Made by a program: the position numbers and the translations under genes. A DNA stretch of 64,000 nt from Geobacter sp. SVR. GTDB lineage: Bacteria; Desulfobacterota; Desulfuromonadia; Geobacterales; Pseudopelobacteraceae. Every line of letters begins with the position of its first letter. Position 1 is the first letter of the stretch. The DNA lies in NCBI RefSeq assembly GCF_016865365.1, contig NZ_AP024469.1, positions 3,812,501 to 3,876,500 of the forward strand. The letters run 5' to 3'. Of this stretch, positions 8,520 to 16,399 are shown piece after piece. The notes below the pieces were generated by a model. It was not told the DNA's origin and made no database searches. It worked only from the letters and a program-made list of their open reading frames with translations.

Positions 8520-9095
8520 ATGAAAGTTACCGCATTCAACGGCAGTCCCCGGCCTGACGGCAACACTGCCCTGCTGATCGGCCATGTGCTTCAGTCCCTG
8601 AAAGAGGAAGGCATTGAAACGGAAGTGGTACAGGTGGGAGGGGGCCGGATCCACGGCTGCATCGCCTGCTACAAATGCTTCGGAGCCAAGGATGGGCGTT
8701 GTGCCGTGGATGACGACCCGGTCAACAACTACATCGAGAAAATGCGGGCCTCCGACGGCATCATCATCGGTTCGCCGACCTATTTCGCTGCCATGACCCC
8801 CGAAACCAAGGCCCTGATCGACCGTTGCGGCATGGTATCGCGGGCAAACGGCGACATGTTCAAACGCAAGGCCGGCGCAGCGGTTGTGGCGGTCAGACGG
8901 GCCGGAGCCATTCACGTCTTCGACGGCATCAACCACTTCTTCACCATCGGCCAGATGATCATTCCCGGCTCGAACTATTGGAACATCGGCGTGGGCCGCA
9001 ATATCGGGGATGTGGAACAGGATGAGGAAGGAATCAAAACGATGCGGGAGCTGGGGGTGAATATGGCCTGGCTGCTGAAGCGGATCAAGGACTGA
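8520..9095 (+). CDS. Flavodoxin-like NAD(P)H:FMN reductase / iron-sulfur flavoprotein
   Basis: 191 residues. The start KVTAFNGSPRPDGNTALL is the FMN phosphate-binding loop of the NADPH-dependent FMN reductase / iron-sulfur flavoprotein family. Cys47, Cys50, Cys53 and Cys61 form C-X2-C-X2-C-X7-C (GCIACYKCFG...RC), the compact cysteine motif of the ISF-type members, which holds a [4Fe-4S] cluster. GSPTYFAAMTPETKALIDR completes the flavin site. It likely passes electrons from ferredoxin or NAD(P)H to a small acceptor; the substrate is not known. ATG at 8520 is chosen because of the GGAGG 8 bases upstream; an in-frame ATG at 8508 has no such site. Stands alone, with a palindrome just upstream. 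Confidence 0.85.
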   Translation: MKVTAFNGSPRPDGNTALLIGHVLQSLKEEGIETEVVQVGGGRIHGCIACYKCFGAKDGRCAVDDDPVNNYIEKMRASDGIIIGSPTYFAAMTPETKALIDRCGMVSRANGDMFKRKAGAAVVAVRRAGAIHVFDGINHFFTIGQMIIPGSNYWNIGVGRNIGDVEQDEEGIKTMRELGVNMAWLLKRIKD

Positions 9096-9141
9096 TTTCG
9101 GGAATCCGCGACAAAAACGGCATCATATCGGGAGGCGGGCC

Positions 9142-10476
9142 TCAGAGTTCTATTCTGAACTCTGCCCCGCCATCCCTGTTTCTGGCAGTCAGCCTGCCCC
9201 CCATGTTCTTTTCGATGATGGTCTTGGACATGAACAGGCCGACGCCGGTGCCATACTGGGGTCCTTTGGTGGTGAAATAGGGGTCGAAAATCTTGCCGAT
9301 GATGTTCTCGGGGATGCCGCCGGCATTATCGGTTATGGTCACAACGGAATTGTCGTTTTCGCGGCACAGCACGACCGCCACCTTGGGATTTCTGACCTTC
9401 CTCTCGCTGACAACATCCTTGGCATTGTTGAGGATGTTGAGCAGTACCTGCGAAAATTCGTTCGGAAATCCGTGCAGGACCAGATCATCCTGCACGACCG
9501 TCTCAACCGCGATCTGATGGCTTTTGAAGCTTCCCTCCATCATCGACAGGGTGCTGGTTATCACATCGTGCACCTTGAACTCGACCCGTGCCTTGTCCGG
9601 CTGAAAATAGTTCCGGAAATCATCGATCGTCTTGGACATGTGCTGGATGATCTCCATCGACTTTTGGGTGTTCTCCGCCAGGAACTCCCGGTCGAGCTCG
9701 CCGAGATCAAAAAAGAGAGGCGCCTGCTGAATCAGGAGCCCCAAGGTGTTCAGTGGCTGACGCCATTGGTGGGCTATATTCCCGATCATTTCCCCCATGG
9801 CGGCCTGGCGGCTCTGGTGCAGCAGCATCTGCTCCTTTTCACGCAATGCTTCCAGTGCCCGGATCGTCCTGGCGCTTTCCTGGGCCAGGGCCTGTTCCGC
9901 CAATTTGCGTCTGCTGATATCGGTATGGGACCCGGCCATGCGATAGGGCTTGCCTTCGCTGTCGCGGCAGCAGGCGCCGCGGGTCAGAATCCATCGATAG
10001 CTGCCATCCTTCTGCCGTAGTCGGTATTCCAGCTCATATTCCGGAATCCGCCCTTCCAGGTAATCGTTGAACGCATCCATGGTTCTCTGGTAATCGGCCG
10101 GATGGATCAGGCCTTTCCAGAATTCTTTCGAGGTGTCTTGAATATCGTCGTCTCCATAACCGAGCATGCTCTTCCAACGTGGTGAGAGAAAGACCTTTCC
10201 GGTCTGCAGATCACAGTCCCAGATGCCGTCGTTGGAAGCTTCCACTGCCAGCGCATAGCGTTCCTTGGCCTTCTCCAGGGCCAGCACCGCCTGCACCATG
10301 CTCTCGGTGCGTTCCCCCACCCTGCGCTCCAGCTCCTTATGGGAGCGGCGCACCTCCTCCTTGCTGCTCTCCAGTTCTGCCTCGCGCTGCTGGAGAACGC
10401 GCTTGATGCCCGTGAACCTCACCGTTAAAACAACCAACATCAACAGAAGGACGGCGGCGATGGAAGCAGTCAGCAC
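9142..10476 (-). CDS. PAS-domain sensor histidine kinase
   Basis: Membrane-attached sensor kinase, about 444 residues from a GTG start at 10476 with GAGGT six bases upstream (a TTG at 10491 is possible). Domains in order: one membrane helix at the N-terminus, a short coiled coil, a PAS fold with PAC motif (NDGIWDCDLQTGKVFLSPRW ... RLRQKDGSYRWILTRG), then a histidine-kinase core. The phospho-acceptor is His236 in GNIAHQWRQPLNTL, the H-box form common in Geobacter-type kinases; ATP-binding boxes are ILNNAKDV, ITDNAGGIP and GTGVGLFMSKTIIEKN. No large periplasmic domain, so it senses something cytoplasmic. No response regulator is adjacent: an orphan kinase. Confidence 0.9.
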   Translation of the reverse strand: MLTASIAAVLLLMLVVLTVRFTGIKRVLQQREAELESSKEEVRRSHKELERRVGERTESMVQAVLALEKAKERYALAVEASNDGIWDCDLQTGKVFLSPRWKSMLGYGDDDIQDTSKEFWKGLIHPADYQRTMDAFNDYLEGRIPEYELEYRLRQKDGSYRWILTRGACCRDSEGKPYRMAGSHTDISRRKLAEQALAQESARTIRALEALREKEQMLLHQSRQAAMGEMIGNIAHQWRQPLNTLGLLIQQAPLFFDLGELDREFLAENTQKSMEIIQHMSKTIDDFRNYFQPDKARVEFKVHDVITSTLSMMEGSFKSHQIAVETVVQDDLVLHGFPNEFSQVLLNILNNAKDVVSERKVRNPKVAVVLCRENDNSVVTITDNAGGIPENIIGKIFDPYFTTKGPQYGTGVGLFMSKTIIEKNMGGRLTARNRDGGAEFRIEL

Positions 10477-10515
10477 ACGATCACCTCGCAAGAATCAAAA
10501 ATGAACCGAATCGCT

Positions 10516-11091
10516 TCAGCCAAACCTGCAGATGTCGATGAATTGCATCACCAGTCTGTAGGTCAACCCCCACAGCACCGGCGTATCGGCGTACGGGAGC
10601 CGGATGGCCGGCACCTGGTGGGCCTCGCCGTCGAAAAAGACCGGTGCGGAAACGTGGCGATCCGGCGACATCAGGGTATCGAGGGGGACCCAGAACGAGG
10701 CAAAGACCTCTTCGTTCAACACCGGAACGCCCTCGGTCCGGAGGAAATAAACGTATCCCGATACCCGCACCGGCAACGTCAGACCGGTTATCTCCCCCAG
10801 AGGCCCGAGATACATGGCCTGCTGCAGATCGATGCCGACCTCCTCCAGCGTTTCCCGTTCGGCGGCGGTGCGTGGTTTCTCCCCGCTCTCCACCTTGCCT
10901 CCCGGAAAGGCCAGATGCCCTGACCAGGGATCGAGTTCATGGGCGGCACGCTGGATCAGCAATACCTCCAGGCCCTGGTCGCTGTTCCTCAGAATCATGG
11001 CAACCGCGGCCCGGGTGCGCCGATCCGCAGACGATGCCCCAGGCGTCTGCCCGTTCAGCAAGAGTGCTATCCTGTCGGGATCAAGCCACAT
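10516..11091 (-). CDS. Nudix hydrolase, CoA pyrophosphatase type
   Basis: 191 residues. The Nudix box G-X5-E-X7-REUXEEXGU is complete at residues 65-87 (GGKVESGEKPRTAAERE then TLEEVGI). The preceding LLIQRAAHELDPWSGHLAFPGG matches the UPF0035 signature that marks coenzyme A / ADP-ribose-type pyrophosphatases (NudL/YeaB). It probably trims nucleoside-diphosphate derivatives such as CoA. Starts 3 bases after the yceH stop, so the two are co-transcribed. The exact substrate is inferred from family only. Confidence 0.88.
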   Translation of the reverse strand: MWLDPDRIALLLNGQTPGASSADRRTRAAVAMILRNSDQGLEVLLIQRAAHELDPWSGHLAFPGGKVESGEKPRTAAERETLEEVGIDLQQAMYLGPLGEITGLTLPVRVSGYVYFLRTEGVPVLNEEVFASFWVPLDTLMSPDRHVSAPVFFDGEAHQVPAIRLPYADTPVLWGLTYRLVMQFIDICRFG

Positions 11092-11094
11092 GAC

Positions 11095-11760
11095 CTACTC
11101 GAACTGCCCCTTGAATTCCTCGACCATCTGCCGCAGGGAAGCGACTTCCTCGCGCAGGGAGGCAACCTCCGTTTCCAGGCGGGTGATACGTTCGTTTTCC
11201 GCCATCACCCGCAGACGGGCCGCTTCCGGGGCCGGGGACTGTTCTTCCGCCGCAATCTCAGGCTGGCCGCAAAACAGATGGGCATAGCGTGCTTCCTTGC
11301 GCCCTGTTTGACGGGGAAGCCGGGCAACCAGGGGGGATTCCCGCTCCATCAGCTCCCGCAGTACATCCTCCACGGCCGCCGTGTCTGCAAAGGGATGCAT
11401 GCGTTCCGCGCGCCCCCGCAATTCACCGAGGGTCTGGGGGCCTCGTACCAGCAGTTCGCAGACCAGGGCCAACTCCCCCGGAAGCAGCTGCAGCTTCTCG
11501 GCTGCAAGATGGCGGTACTTCGGCACCCGTCCCCCATCGGCCGAAACCACGGCCAATTGCTTGAAACGCAAACTCTCCAGGGCACGTACCACTGAATCAT
11601 CGTCGAGCATCATGAGCGGATCGCGGTTGGATTTTTGGTTGCAGGCATTGGTGAGCGAATTCAGCGAAAGGGGATAATATTCCGGCGTGGTTAATTCTTT
11701 CTCGATCAGGCAGCCGAGCACCCGTACCTCAACAGGGCCAAGCATCATTTCCATCGGCAA
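11095..11760 (-). CDS. YceH family protein (DUF480, winged-helix)
   Basis: 221 residues. Opens with LGPVEVRVLGCLIEKELTTPEYYPLSLNSLTNACNQKSNR-type sequence, the hallmark of DUF480: two winged-helix units of unknown function. The C-terminal ~35 residues form a short coiled coil (RITRLETEVASLREEVASLR), usual for the family. Co-directional with the Nudix gene that follows 3 bases downstream. Biological role not known. Confidence 0.9.
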   Translation of the reverse strand: MPMEMMLGPVEVRVLGCLIEKELTTPEYYPLSLNSLTNACNQKSNRDPLMMLDDDSVVRALESLRFKQLAVVSADGGRVPKYRHLAAEKLQLLPGELALVCELLVRGPQTLGELRGRAERMHPFADTAAVEDVLRELMERESPLVARLPRQTGRKEARYAHLFCGQPEIAAEEQSPAPEAARLRVMAENERITRLETEVASLREEVASLRQMVEEFKGQFE

Positions 11761-12088
11761 CTCCTCTTCAGCGGATCATCCGGTCTGGTACTATAGCAGC
11801 TTATCGATAGAAATGCAGCAGCAAGTTGCTCCCGAGTATGCCAGATCGCTTGACAGACGAGAAAAGAGCAGGCATTACGTAGTGTAGTTTCTAATCTTGC
11901 CGGAGCCGACACACTCCCGGCACCGCCCGAAGCGGCAGCCGGGCTGCAGCCTCCCGGACACGTCGGGCCGTGAACCGGCGACGCGCAGGACACACACGAC
12001 AGCTTAATGATATACATCTAAAATTCTTCATTGCCGGGGCACCCTTGCCCTCATGTCGAATGCATAATTCAGAATCAAAAGGCCAGGC
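11761..12088. other. 328-bp intergenic stretch, no gene recognised
   Basis: Divergent space between yceH (minus) and the hlyD-type gene (plus). It must hold promoters for both. Small open frames here have no family resemblance, no ribosome binding site and overlap the yceH start. I see no strong hairpin or repeat. Confidence 0.5.
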
Positions 12089-13135
12089 ATGAATAAAAAA
12101 ATCCTCATCACGCTGCTGATCCTACTGATCGCTGGCGCGGCAGTCTTTTTCACCAGACGTATCGGCCGGGAAGAGCCCCACGGCCTGAAAGTGTCGGGAG
12201 CCATCGAAGCCACCACGGTGGAACTCTCCTTCAAGGTACCGGGACGTTTGACCCAGCGATTGGTTGACGAAGGGGACGTGGTGAGGGCCGGCCAGCTTGT
12301 GGCCCGTCTGGAAGCGGACGAACTGCAGGAAGAGCGCAATACCCGCTCGGCCGAGCTGCGTGCGGCCGAAGCCGGCCTGGCCGATCTGGAGGCGGGCAGC
12401 AGACAGGAGGAGATCGCTCAGGGCGCGGCCGCTCTGGCACGGTTCAAGGCCGAGGCGGAACGGCTGGCACGGGATGCCGACAGGGCCGAAGGTCTGTACC
12501 GTCGCGAGGTGATCCCGCTCAAGGAGCTGGAAGCGGCCCGGGCCGGACGGGACTCGTCGGCTGCTGCCGTACGCGAGGCGGAACAGCACCTGAAGCTGCT
12601 CCAGGCCGGTGCGCGGCCGGACGCCGTACGCCAGGCCCGGGCGCGGGTGGCGGCCTCGACAGCTGCCCTGACGTTGTCGGAAACGCGTCTCGCACAGAGC
12701 ATGCTGTTCTCCCCTCTTGCCGGGCAGGTGCTGGTCAAGCAGGCCGAACCGGGCGAACAATTGGCCCCCGGAAGCGCGGTGGTGACCGTCGGCAAACTGG
12801 ACCAGCCCTGGCTGCGGGCCTACATCCCCGAGGACCAGTTGGGCCGGGTCAAAGTGGGGCAAAAGGCCCGTGTGACGGTGGACAGCTGGCCGGGGCGGTT
12901 TTTTGAAGGGCGGGTCAGCTTCATATCGGCCCAGGCCGAATTCACCCCCAAAAACGTTCAAACCGAAAAAGAGCGTGTCAAGCTGGTCTACCGCATCAAG
13001 ATCATCCTGGCCAATCCTGCCATGGAGCTCAAGCCGGGCATGCCGGCCGATGCGGTCATCGAAACCGGCGACGAGGGCAAAAACCATGAAGGCGCACGGC
13101 ATCAAAAGGCCGTTCAGCAGGGATACGCAGGATAA
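12089..13135 (+). CDS. HlyD/EmrA-type membrane fusion protein of an ABC exporter
   Basis: Periplasmic adaptor, 348 residues, similar in plan to E. coli YbhG. One N-terminal membrane anchor (residues 4-20), a first lipoyl half (VSGAIEATTVELSFKVPGRL, VDEGDVVRAGQLVARLE), a long alanine/arginine-rich coiled-coil hairpin (about 85-190), the second lipoyl half (LFSPLAGQVLVKQAEPGEQL) and a beta-barrel (PWLRAYIPEDQLGRVKVGQ). It begins the exporter operon hlyD - double ABC ATPase - permease - permease. Substrate unknown; such four-gene sets (YbhGFSR) export drugs or dyes. Confidence 0.92.
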   Translation: MNKKILITLLILLIAGAAVFFTRRIGREEPHGLKVSGAIEATTVELSFKVPGRLTQRLVDEGDVVRAGQLVARLEADELQEERNTRSAELRAAEAGLADLEAGSRQEEIAQGAAALARFKAEAERLARDADRAEGLYRREVIPLKELEAARAGRDSSAAAVREAEQHLKLLQAGARPDAVRQARARVAASTAALTLSETRLAQSMLFSPLAGQVLVKQAEPGEQLAPGSAVVTVGKLDQPWLRAYIPEDQLGRVKVGQKARVTVDSWPGRFFEGRVSFISAQAEFTPKNVQTEKERVKLVYRIKIILANPAMELKPGMPADAVIETGDEGKNHEGARHQKAVQQGYAG

Positions 13136-13284
13136 GCGGGTTGCAGGCGCACTCGCCAGGAAATGCGGAAATACTTCCCTACCGTACGTGCCTTGTCCGT
13201 ATCGCGTGTTCATCTCCGCCTGAATAGCCGTTCCGACGTTCCTCCGGCTCCCCCCGATTTCTGTGACACATTTCAAGGTATGTC

Positions 13285-14865
13285 ATGACAGTGATTGCCG
13301 AAAATCTCACCCGCCGTTTCGGTGACAGGACCGCCGTGAGCGGCCTGACACTGGAGGTACCTGCCGGCGAACTGTTCGGACTGATCGGCTCGGACGGGGC
13401 CGGCAAGACCACCACCCTGCGGATGCTGGCCGGGATCCTCGATCCCGATGACGGCCGCTTGACCGTCCTGGGACACCCCCTGCCGTCGCAGGCCGAGCGG
13501 ATCAAGTCGGAAATCGGCTACATGAGCCAGCGTTTCGGGCTGTATCCCGATCTGAGCGTTTCCGAAAACATCGCCTTCTATGCCGATCTCTTCGACGTGA
13601 CCGGGGCCGAGCGCCGGGAGCGCACGGAGCGGCTGCTCGACTTCAGCGGTCTGGCCCCGTTTGCCGGACGCCAGGCCGGCCGCCTGTCCGACGGCATGAA
13701 ACAGAAACTGGGGCTGTGCTGCGCATTGATCCACAAACCCAGGCTGCTGCTTCTGGACGAACCGACCAACGGCGTCGATCCTGTCTCACGGCGCGACTTC
13801 TGGCGCGTCTTACGCGATCTGCACATGGAAGGGGTCACCATTGTCGTGACCACCGCCTATCTGGATGAAGCGGGGCGCTGCGACCGGGTGGGACTGATCC
13901 ATGACGGCCGTCTGATCGCCTGCGGCACCCCGGCCGAGCTGACCGGACAGGGTGCGCAATCGCTGGAAGAGGTGGTTATCGCAGCGATCGGGGGCAAACC
14001 TTCACCCCCCTTTACAAAAGGGGGGCCGGGGGGGATTTCACCCCTGTCGCAACAGGCACATCCCTCTCAATCCCCTTCAGGCCCTTTTGGGTCCTTTGTC
14101 AAAGGGGGAGGCATGGAACCCGCCGTTGCTCTGGACCATCTCACCAAACGGTTCGGCGACTTCACTGCCGTGGACGGCGTCAGTCTTACCGTTGACAGGG
14201 GCGAGATCTTCGGGTTCCTGGGCCCCAACGGCGCCGGGAAATCCACCACCATCCGCATGCTGTGCGGCATCCTCACCCCCACCTCGGGCAAAGGAACCGT
14301 GGCCGGGTTCGACATCGTCTCCCAACCGGAACGGATCAAGGAAAACATCGGTTACATGAGCCAGCGTTTCTCGCTTTACGAAGATCTGACCGTGGAGGAG
14401 AACATCGCCTTCTATGCCGGTGTCTACCGCTTGCCGCAGGCCAGGTGGCGGGAGCGCACCGAATGGGTGGTGGAGATGGCCGGACTGACCGAGCGGCGCA
14501 CCTCCAAGGCGGGGGAGCTGTCCGGCGGCTGGCGTCAGCGCCTGGCCCTGGGCTGCGCCATCCTGCACGAGCCCGCGATCGTGTTCCTGGACGAACCGAC
14601 CTCAGGGGTGGATCCTCTGTCCCGCCGGAAGTTCTGGGAATTGATCCGCTCTCTGGCAGCCGGAGGGGTCACGGTTTTCGTTACCACCCACTATATGGAA
14701 GAGGCCGAGTACTGCGACAGGTTGGCCATGATCTATCGAGGCGAGTTGGTTGCGGTCGGATCGCCGCAGGAATTGAAACGTGCCCAGGCAACTGGAGAGG
14801 AACTGCCCAGCCTGGAAGATGTGTTCATCGAGTTGATCGAGGAGAGAGACAAAAAAGGCGATTAG
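13285..14865 (+). CDS. Double ABC transporter ATPase (YbhF type) with a repeat-encoded linker
   Basis: 526 residues with two full nucleotide-binding domains. First: Walker A GSDGAGKT (35-42), signature LSDGMKQK, Walker B LLLLDEPTNGVDP. Second: Walker A GPNGAGKST, signature LSGGWRQR, Walker B IVFLDEPTSGVDP. E. coli YbhF has the same tandem layout. The linker at about residues 241-275 is Pro/Gly-rich (PPFTKGGPGG ... GPFGSFVKGGG) and is encoded by a palindromic repeat (14005-14109) that also occurs between genes at 58.25 kb. The repeat keeps the frame. Its last bases make AAAGGGGGAGGC directly before an in-frame ATG at 14113, so the second domain could also be made alone. Energises the two ABC-2 permeases downstream. 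Confidence 0.93.
   Translation: MTVIAENLTRRFGDRTAVSGLTLEVPAGELFGLIGSDGAGKTTTLRMLAGILDPDDGRLTVLGHPLPSQAERIKSEIGYMSQRFGLYPDLSVSENIAFYADLFDVTGAERRERTERLLDFSGLAPFAGRQAGRLSDGMKQKLGLCCALIHKPRLLLLDEPTNGVDPVSRRDFWRVLRDLHMEGVTIVVTTAYLDEAGRCDRVGLIHDGRLIACGTPAELTGQGAQSLEEVVIAAIGGKPSPPFTKGGPGGISPLSQQAHPSQSPSGPFGSFVKGGGMEPAVALDHLTKRFGDFTAVDGVSLTVDRGEIFGFLGPNGAGKSTTIRMLCGILTPTSGKGTVAGFDIVSQPERIKENIGYMSQRFSLYEDLTVEENIAFYAGVYRLPQARWRERTEWVVEMAGLTERRTSKAGELSGGWRQRLALGCAILHEPAIVFLDEPTSGVDPLSRRKFWELIRSLAAGGVTVFVTTHYMEEAEYCDRLAMIYRGELVAVGSPQELKRAQATGEELPSLEDVFIELIEERDKKGD
14005..14109. repeat. Palindromic repeat element A, copy 1 (inside the ABC ATPase gene)
   Basis: About 105 bp starting CCCCCCTTTACAAAAGGGGG and ending GGTCCTTTGTCAAAGGGGGA. 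On the opposite strand of 58246-58351 the same outer blocks occur in the same order (CCCCCTTTGAAAAAGGGGGG, CCAGGGGGGATTT, ATCCCCTTTAGGCCCTTTAG, TTTCAAAGGGGGA); only the middle ~30 bases differ. Terminal CCCCCTTT/AAAGGGGG arms make it a hairpin. Length is 35 codons, with no stop in the gene's frame. Confidence 0.88.
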
Positions 14866-14867
14866 CC

Positions 14868-14934
14868 GCAGAGGACACAGAGAGCACAGAGGAAATCGAA
14901 CAACAAGAGAAACAAGGCTCTCTGTGTCCTCTGG
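14868..14934. repeat. CACAGAG-type inverted repeat (element B), copy 1, empty
   Basis: Left arm GCAGAGGACACAGAGAGC at 14868-14885 and right arm GCTCTCTGTGTCCTCTGG at 14917-14934 pair at 17 of 18 positions over a 31-base loop. It fills most of the gap between the ATPase stop and the first permease start. The same arms enclose a decayed gene at 16.14-16.39 kb and recur at 41.67 kb. Confidence 0.85.
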
Positions 14935-14958
14935 ACCCTCTGTAGCAGAAATGACTTC

Positions 14959-16137
14959 ATGAACCTTCGACGCCTTAAAACCGTAGCCCGAAAAGAATTC
15001 CTGCATGTGCTGCGCGACCCCCGCAGCCTGATGATGGGGATCGGCATTCCGATGCTGCTGCTGTTTCTCTTCGGTTATGCTCTGACCCTCGACGTGGACC
15101 GGGTGGCGCTGGCGGTCTGGGATCAGGCCGGGACAGCCGGGAGCCGCGAGCTGATCAGCCGCTTCGCCGGTTCGCGCTATTTCGACCTGCGCCTGAGCGT
15201 CGACAACTACCGGGAGATAGAGCGGGCCATCGACCGCCGCGAGGCGCTGATCGCCCTGATAATACCCGTGGATTTCGACCGCCGGCTGTCACAGGGAGGA
15301 ACGGCGGCCGTACAGGCCATCGTGGACGGCAGCGATCCCAACACTGCCACCATTGCCCTTGGCTATGCCGAGGCCACGACAGCCACCTATTCCCGGGACG
15401 TGGTCCTGAAGCGGATCGGGAGGTCAGGCGGCATCACGCCTCTCTCCGAAGCGGGATCGTCCGAGGCCGACGGAGGTGGCAAAGTCCTGCCCGCCTTGGA
15501 GCTGCGGCCCCGTTTCTGGTTCAACGCCGACATGGCCTCCCGCAATTTCATCTTTCCCGGCCTGATCGCCGTGGTGATGATGATCATGGCCGCCATTCTG
15601 ACATCGCTCTCCATGTCCCGCGAATGGGAGACCGGCACCATGGAGCAGTTGGTGGCGACCCCGCTTTCGGGCAGCGAACTGATCCTGGGAAAGCTGGCCC
15701 CCTATTTCTGCATCGGCATGCTTGACCTGGTGCTCTGCATGGTGGTGGGCAGGTTCGTGTTCGACATACCGCTGCGCGGCAGCCTGGTACTGCTGGTCCC
15801 GCTGGCAGTGCTGTTCCTGTTCGGGGCGCTCTCCTTCGGCATGCTGATCAGCATCATTGCCAAAAATCAACTGCTGGCCAGCCAACTTGCCATCGTCACC
15901 ACCGTGCTGCCGGCTTTCCTGCTGTCGGGATTCATCTTTCCGATCGAAAACATGCCGCTGCCGATTCAGACCGTGACCCGCATCATCACGGCCCGCTACT
16001 TCGTCTATATTCTCAGAGGGGTCTATCTCAAGGATGTGGGGCTGGAGATTCTCTGGCCCGAGGCGCTGTTTCTGGCCGCCTTCGGGATAATCGTAATGAC
16101 TGTGGCGGTGAGGAAGTTCAAAAAGAAAATCGGTTAG
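14959..16137 (+). CDS. ABC-2 type permease (YbhS/YbhR-like), first
   Basis: Inner-membrane subunit of the exporter, 392 residues. Layout typical of the family: cytoplasmic KEFLHVLRDPRSLMM, one helix (about 27-45), a large periplasmic domain (about 46-195, LAVWDQAGTAGSRELISRF), then five to six helices with the conserved MSREWETGTMEQLVATPLSGSELILGK box that contacts the ATPase. Start ATG at 14959 directly follows repeat element B copy 1. Probably forms a heterodimer with the second permease. Confidence 0.92.
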   Translation: MNLRRLKTVARKEFLHVLRDPRSLMMGIGIPMLLLFLFGYALTLDVDRVALAVWDQAGTAGSRELISRFAGSRYFDLRLSVDNYREIERAIDRREALIALIIPVDFDRRLSQGGTAAVQAIVDGSDPNTATIALGYAEATTATYSRDVVLKRIGRSGGITPLSEAGSSEADGGGKVLPALELRPRFWFNADMASRNFIFPGLIAVVMMIMAAILTSLSMSREWETGTMEQLVATPLSGSELILGKLAPYFCIGMLDLVLCMVVGRFVFDIPLRGSLVLLVPLAVLFLFGALSFGMLISIIAKNQLLASQLAIVTTVLPAFLLSGFIFPIENMPLPIQTVTRIITARYFVYILRGVYLKDVGLEILWPEALFLAAFGIIVMTVAVRKFKKKIG

Positions 16138-16386
16138 ACACAGGGGACACAGAGACACAGAGAAAAGCATGAGCGACAAGCTGACCGAACAGAGATTATA
16201 GCCGCAGCCATTGAGGTCAACAGACTCCTTGGCACGGGGCTGCTTGAAGCGATTTACGAGAGTGCGTTTCGGCTCAGGTGCTCTCATATCTGAAATGTGC
16301 CGGGCTAAAGCGGGCATTGCTGCTGAACTTTGGAGAAATGAGGTTGCAGACGGTATTAAGAGATTCTCTCTGTGTCCTCTGCGGCG
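16138..16386. repeat. CACAGAG-type inverted repeat (element B), copy 2, enclosing a decayed gene
   Basis: Left end ACACAGGGGACACAGAGACA from 16138 and right end CTCTCTGTGTCCTCTGCGGC ending at 16386. The right end is the same sequence as the arms of copy 1 at 14868-14934. The left end begins right after the stop of the first permease and the right end stops 14 bases before the second permease, so the whole gap is this element. Confidence 0.82.
16169..16380 (+). pseudogene. GxxExxY family protein remnant (frameshift plus internal deletion)
   Basis: From ATG 16169 the sequence reads SDKLTEQ, then after two extra bases IIAAAIEVNRLLGTGLLEAI and YESAF, the diagnostic N-terminus of GxxExxY proteins (GLLEAIYE). 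It then jumps to VLSYLKCAGLKRALLLNFGE (about 16279-16340), which matches the family C-terminus (LL(T/S)YL+LSG-K-GLLINF). The central ~60 residues with the nuclease-like core are missing. Intact members are about 125 residues and of unknown function. I read this as a dead copy carried by element B. Not needed by the exporter genes on either side. Confidence 0.8.
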
Positions 16387-16399
16387 AAAAGGTTTTGAC

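Noticed and set aside
11745-12017. Cys/Ser-rich open frame on the minus strand upstream of yceH
   Set aside because: Overlaps the yceH start, has no ribosome site and low-complexity composition; looks like chance in GC-rich spacer.
16211-16399. N-terminal extension of the second ABC-2 permease by 63 residues
   Set aside because: The extension reads through the decayed GxxExxY element in the wrong frame; the family start is at 16400.
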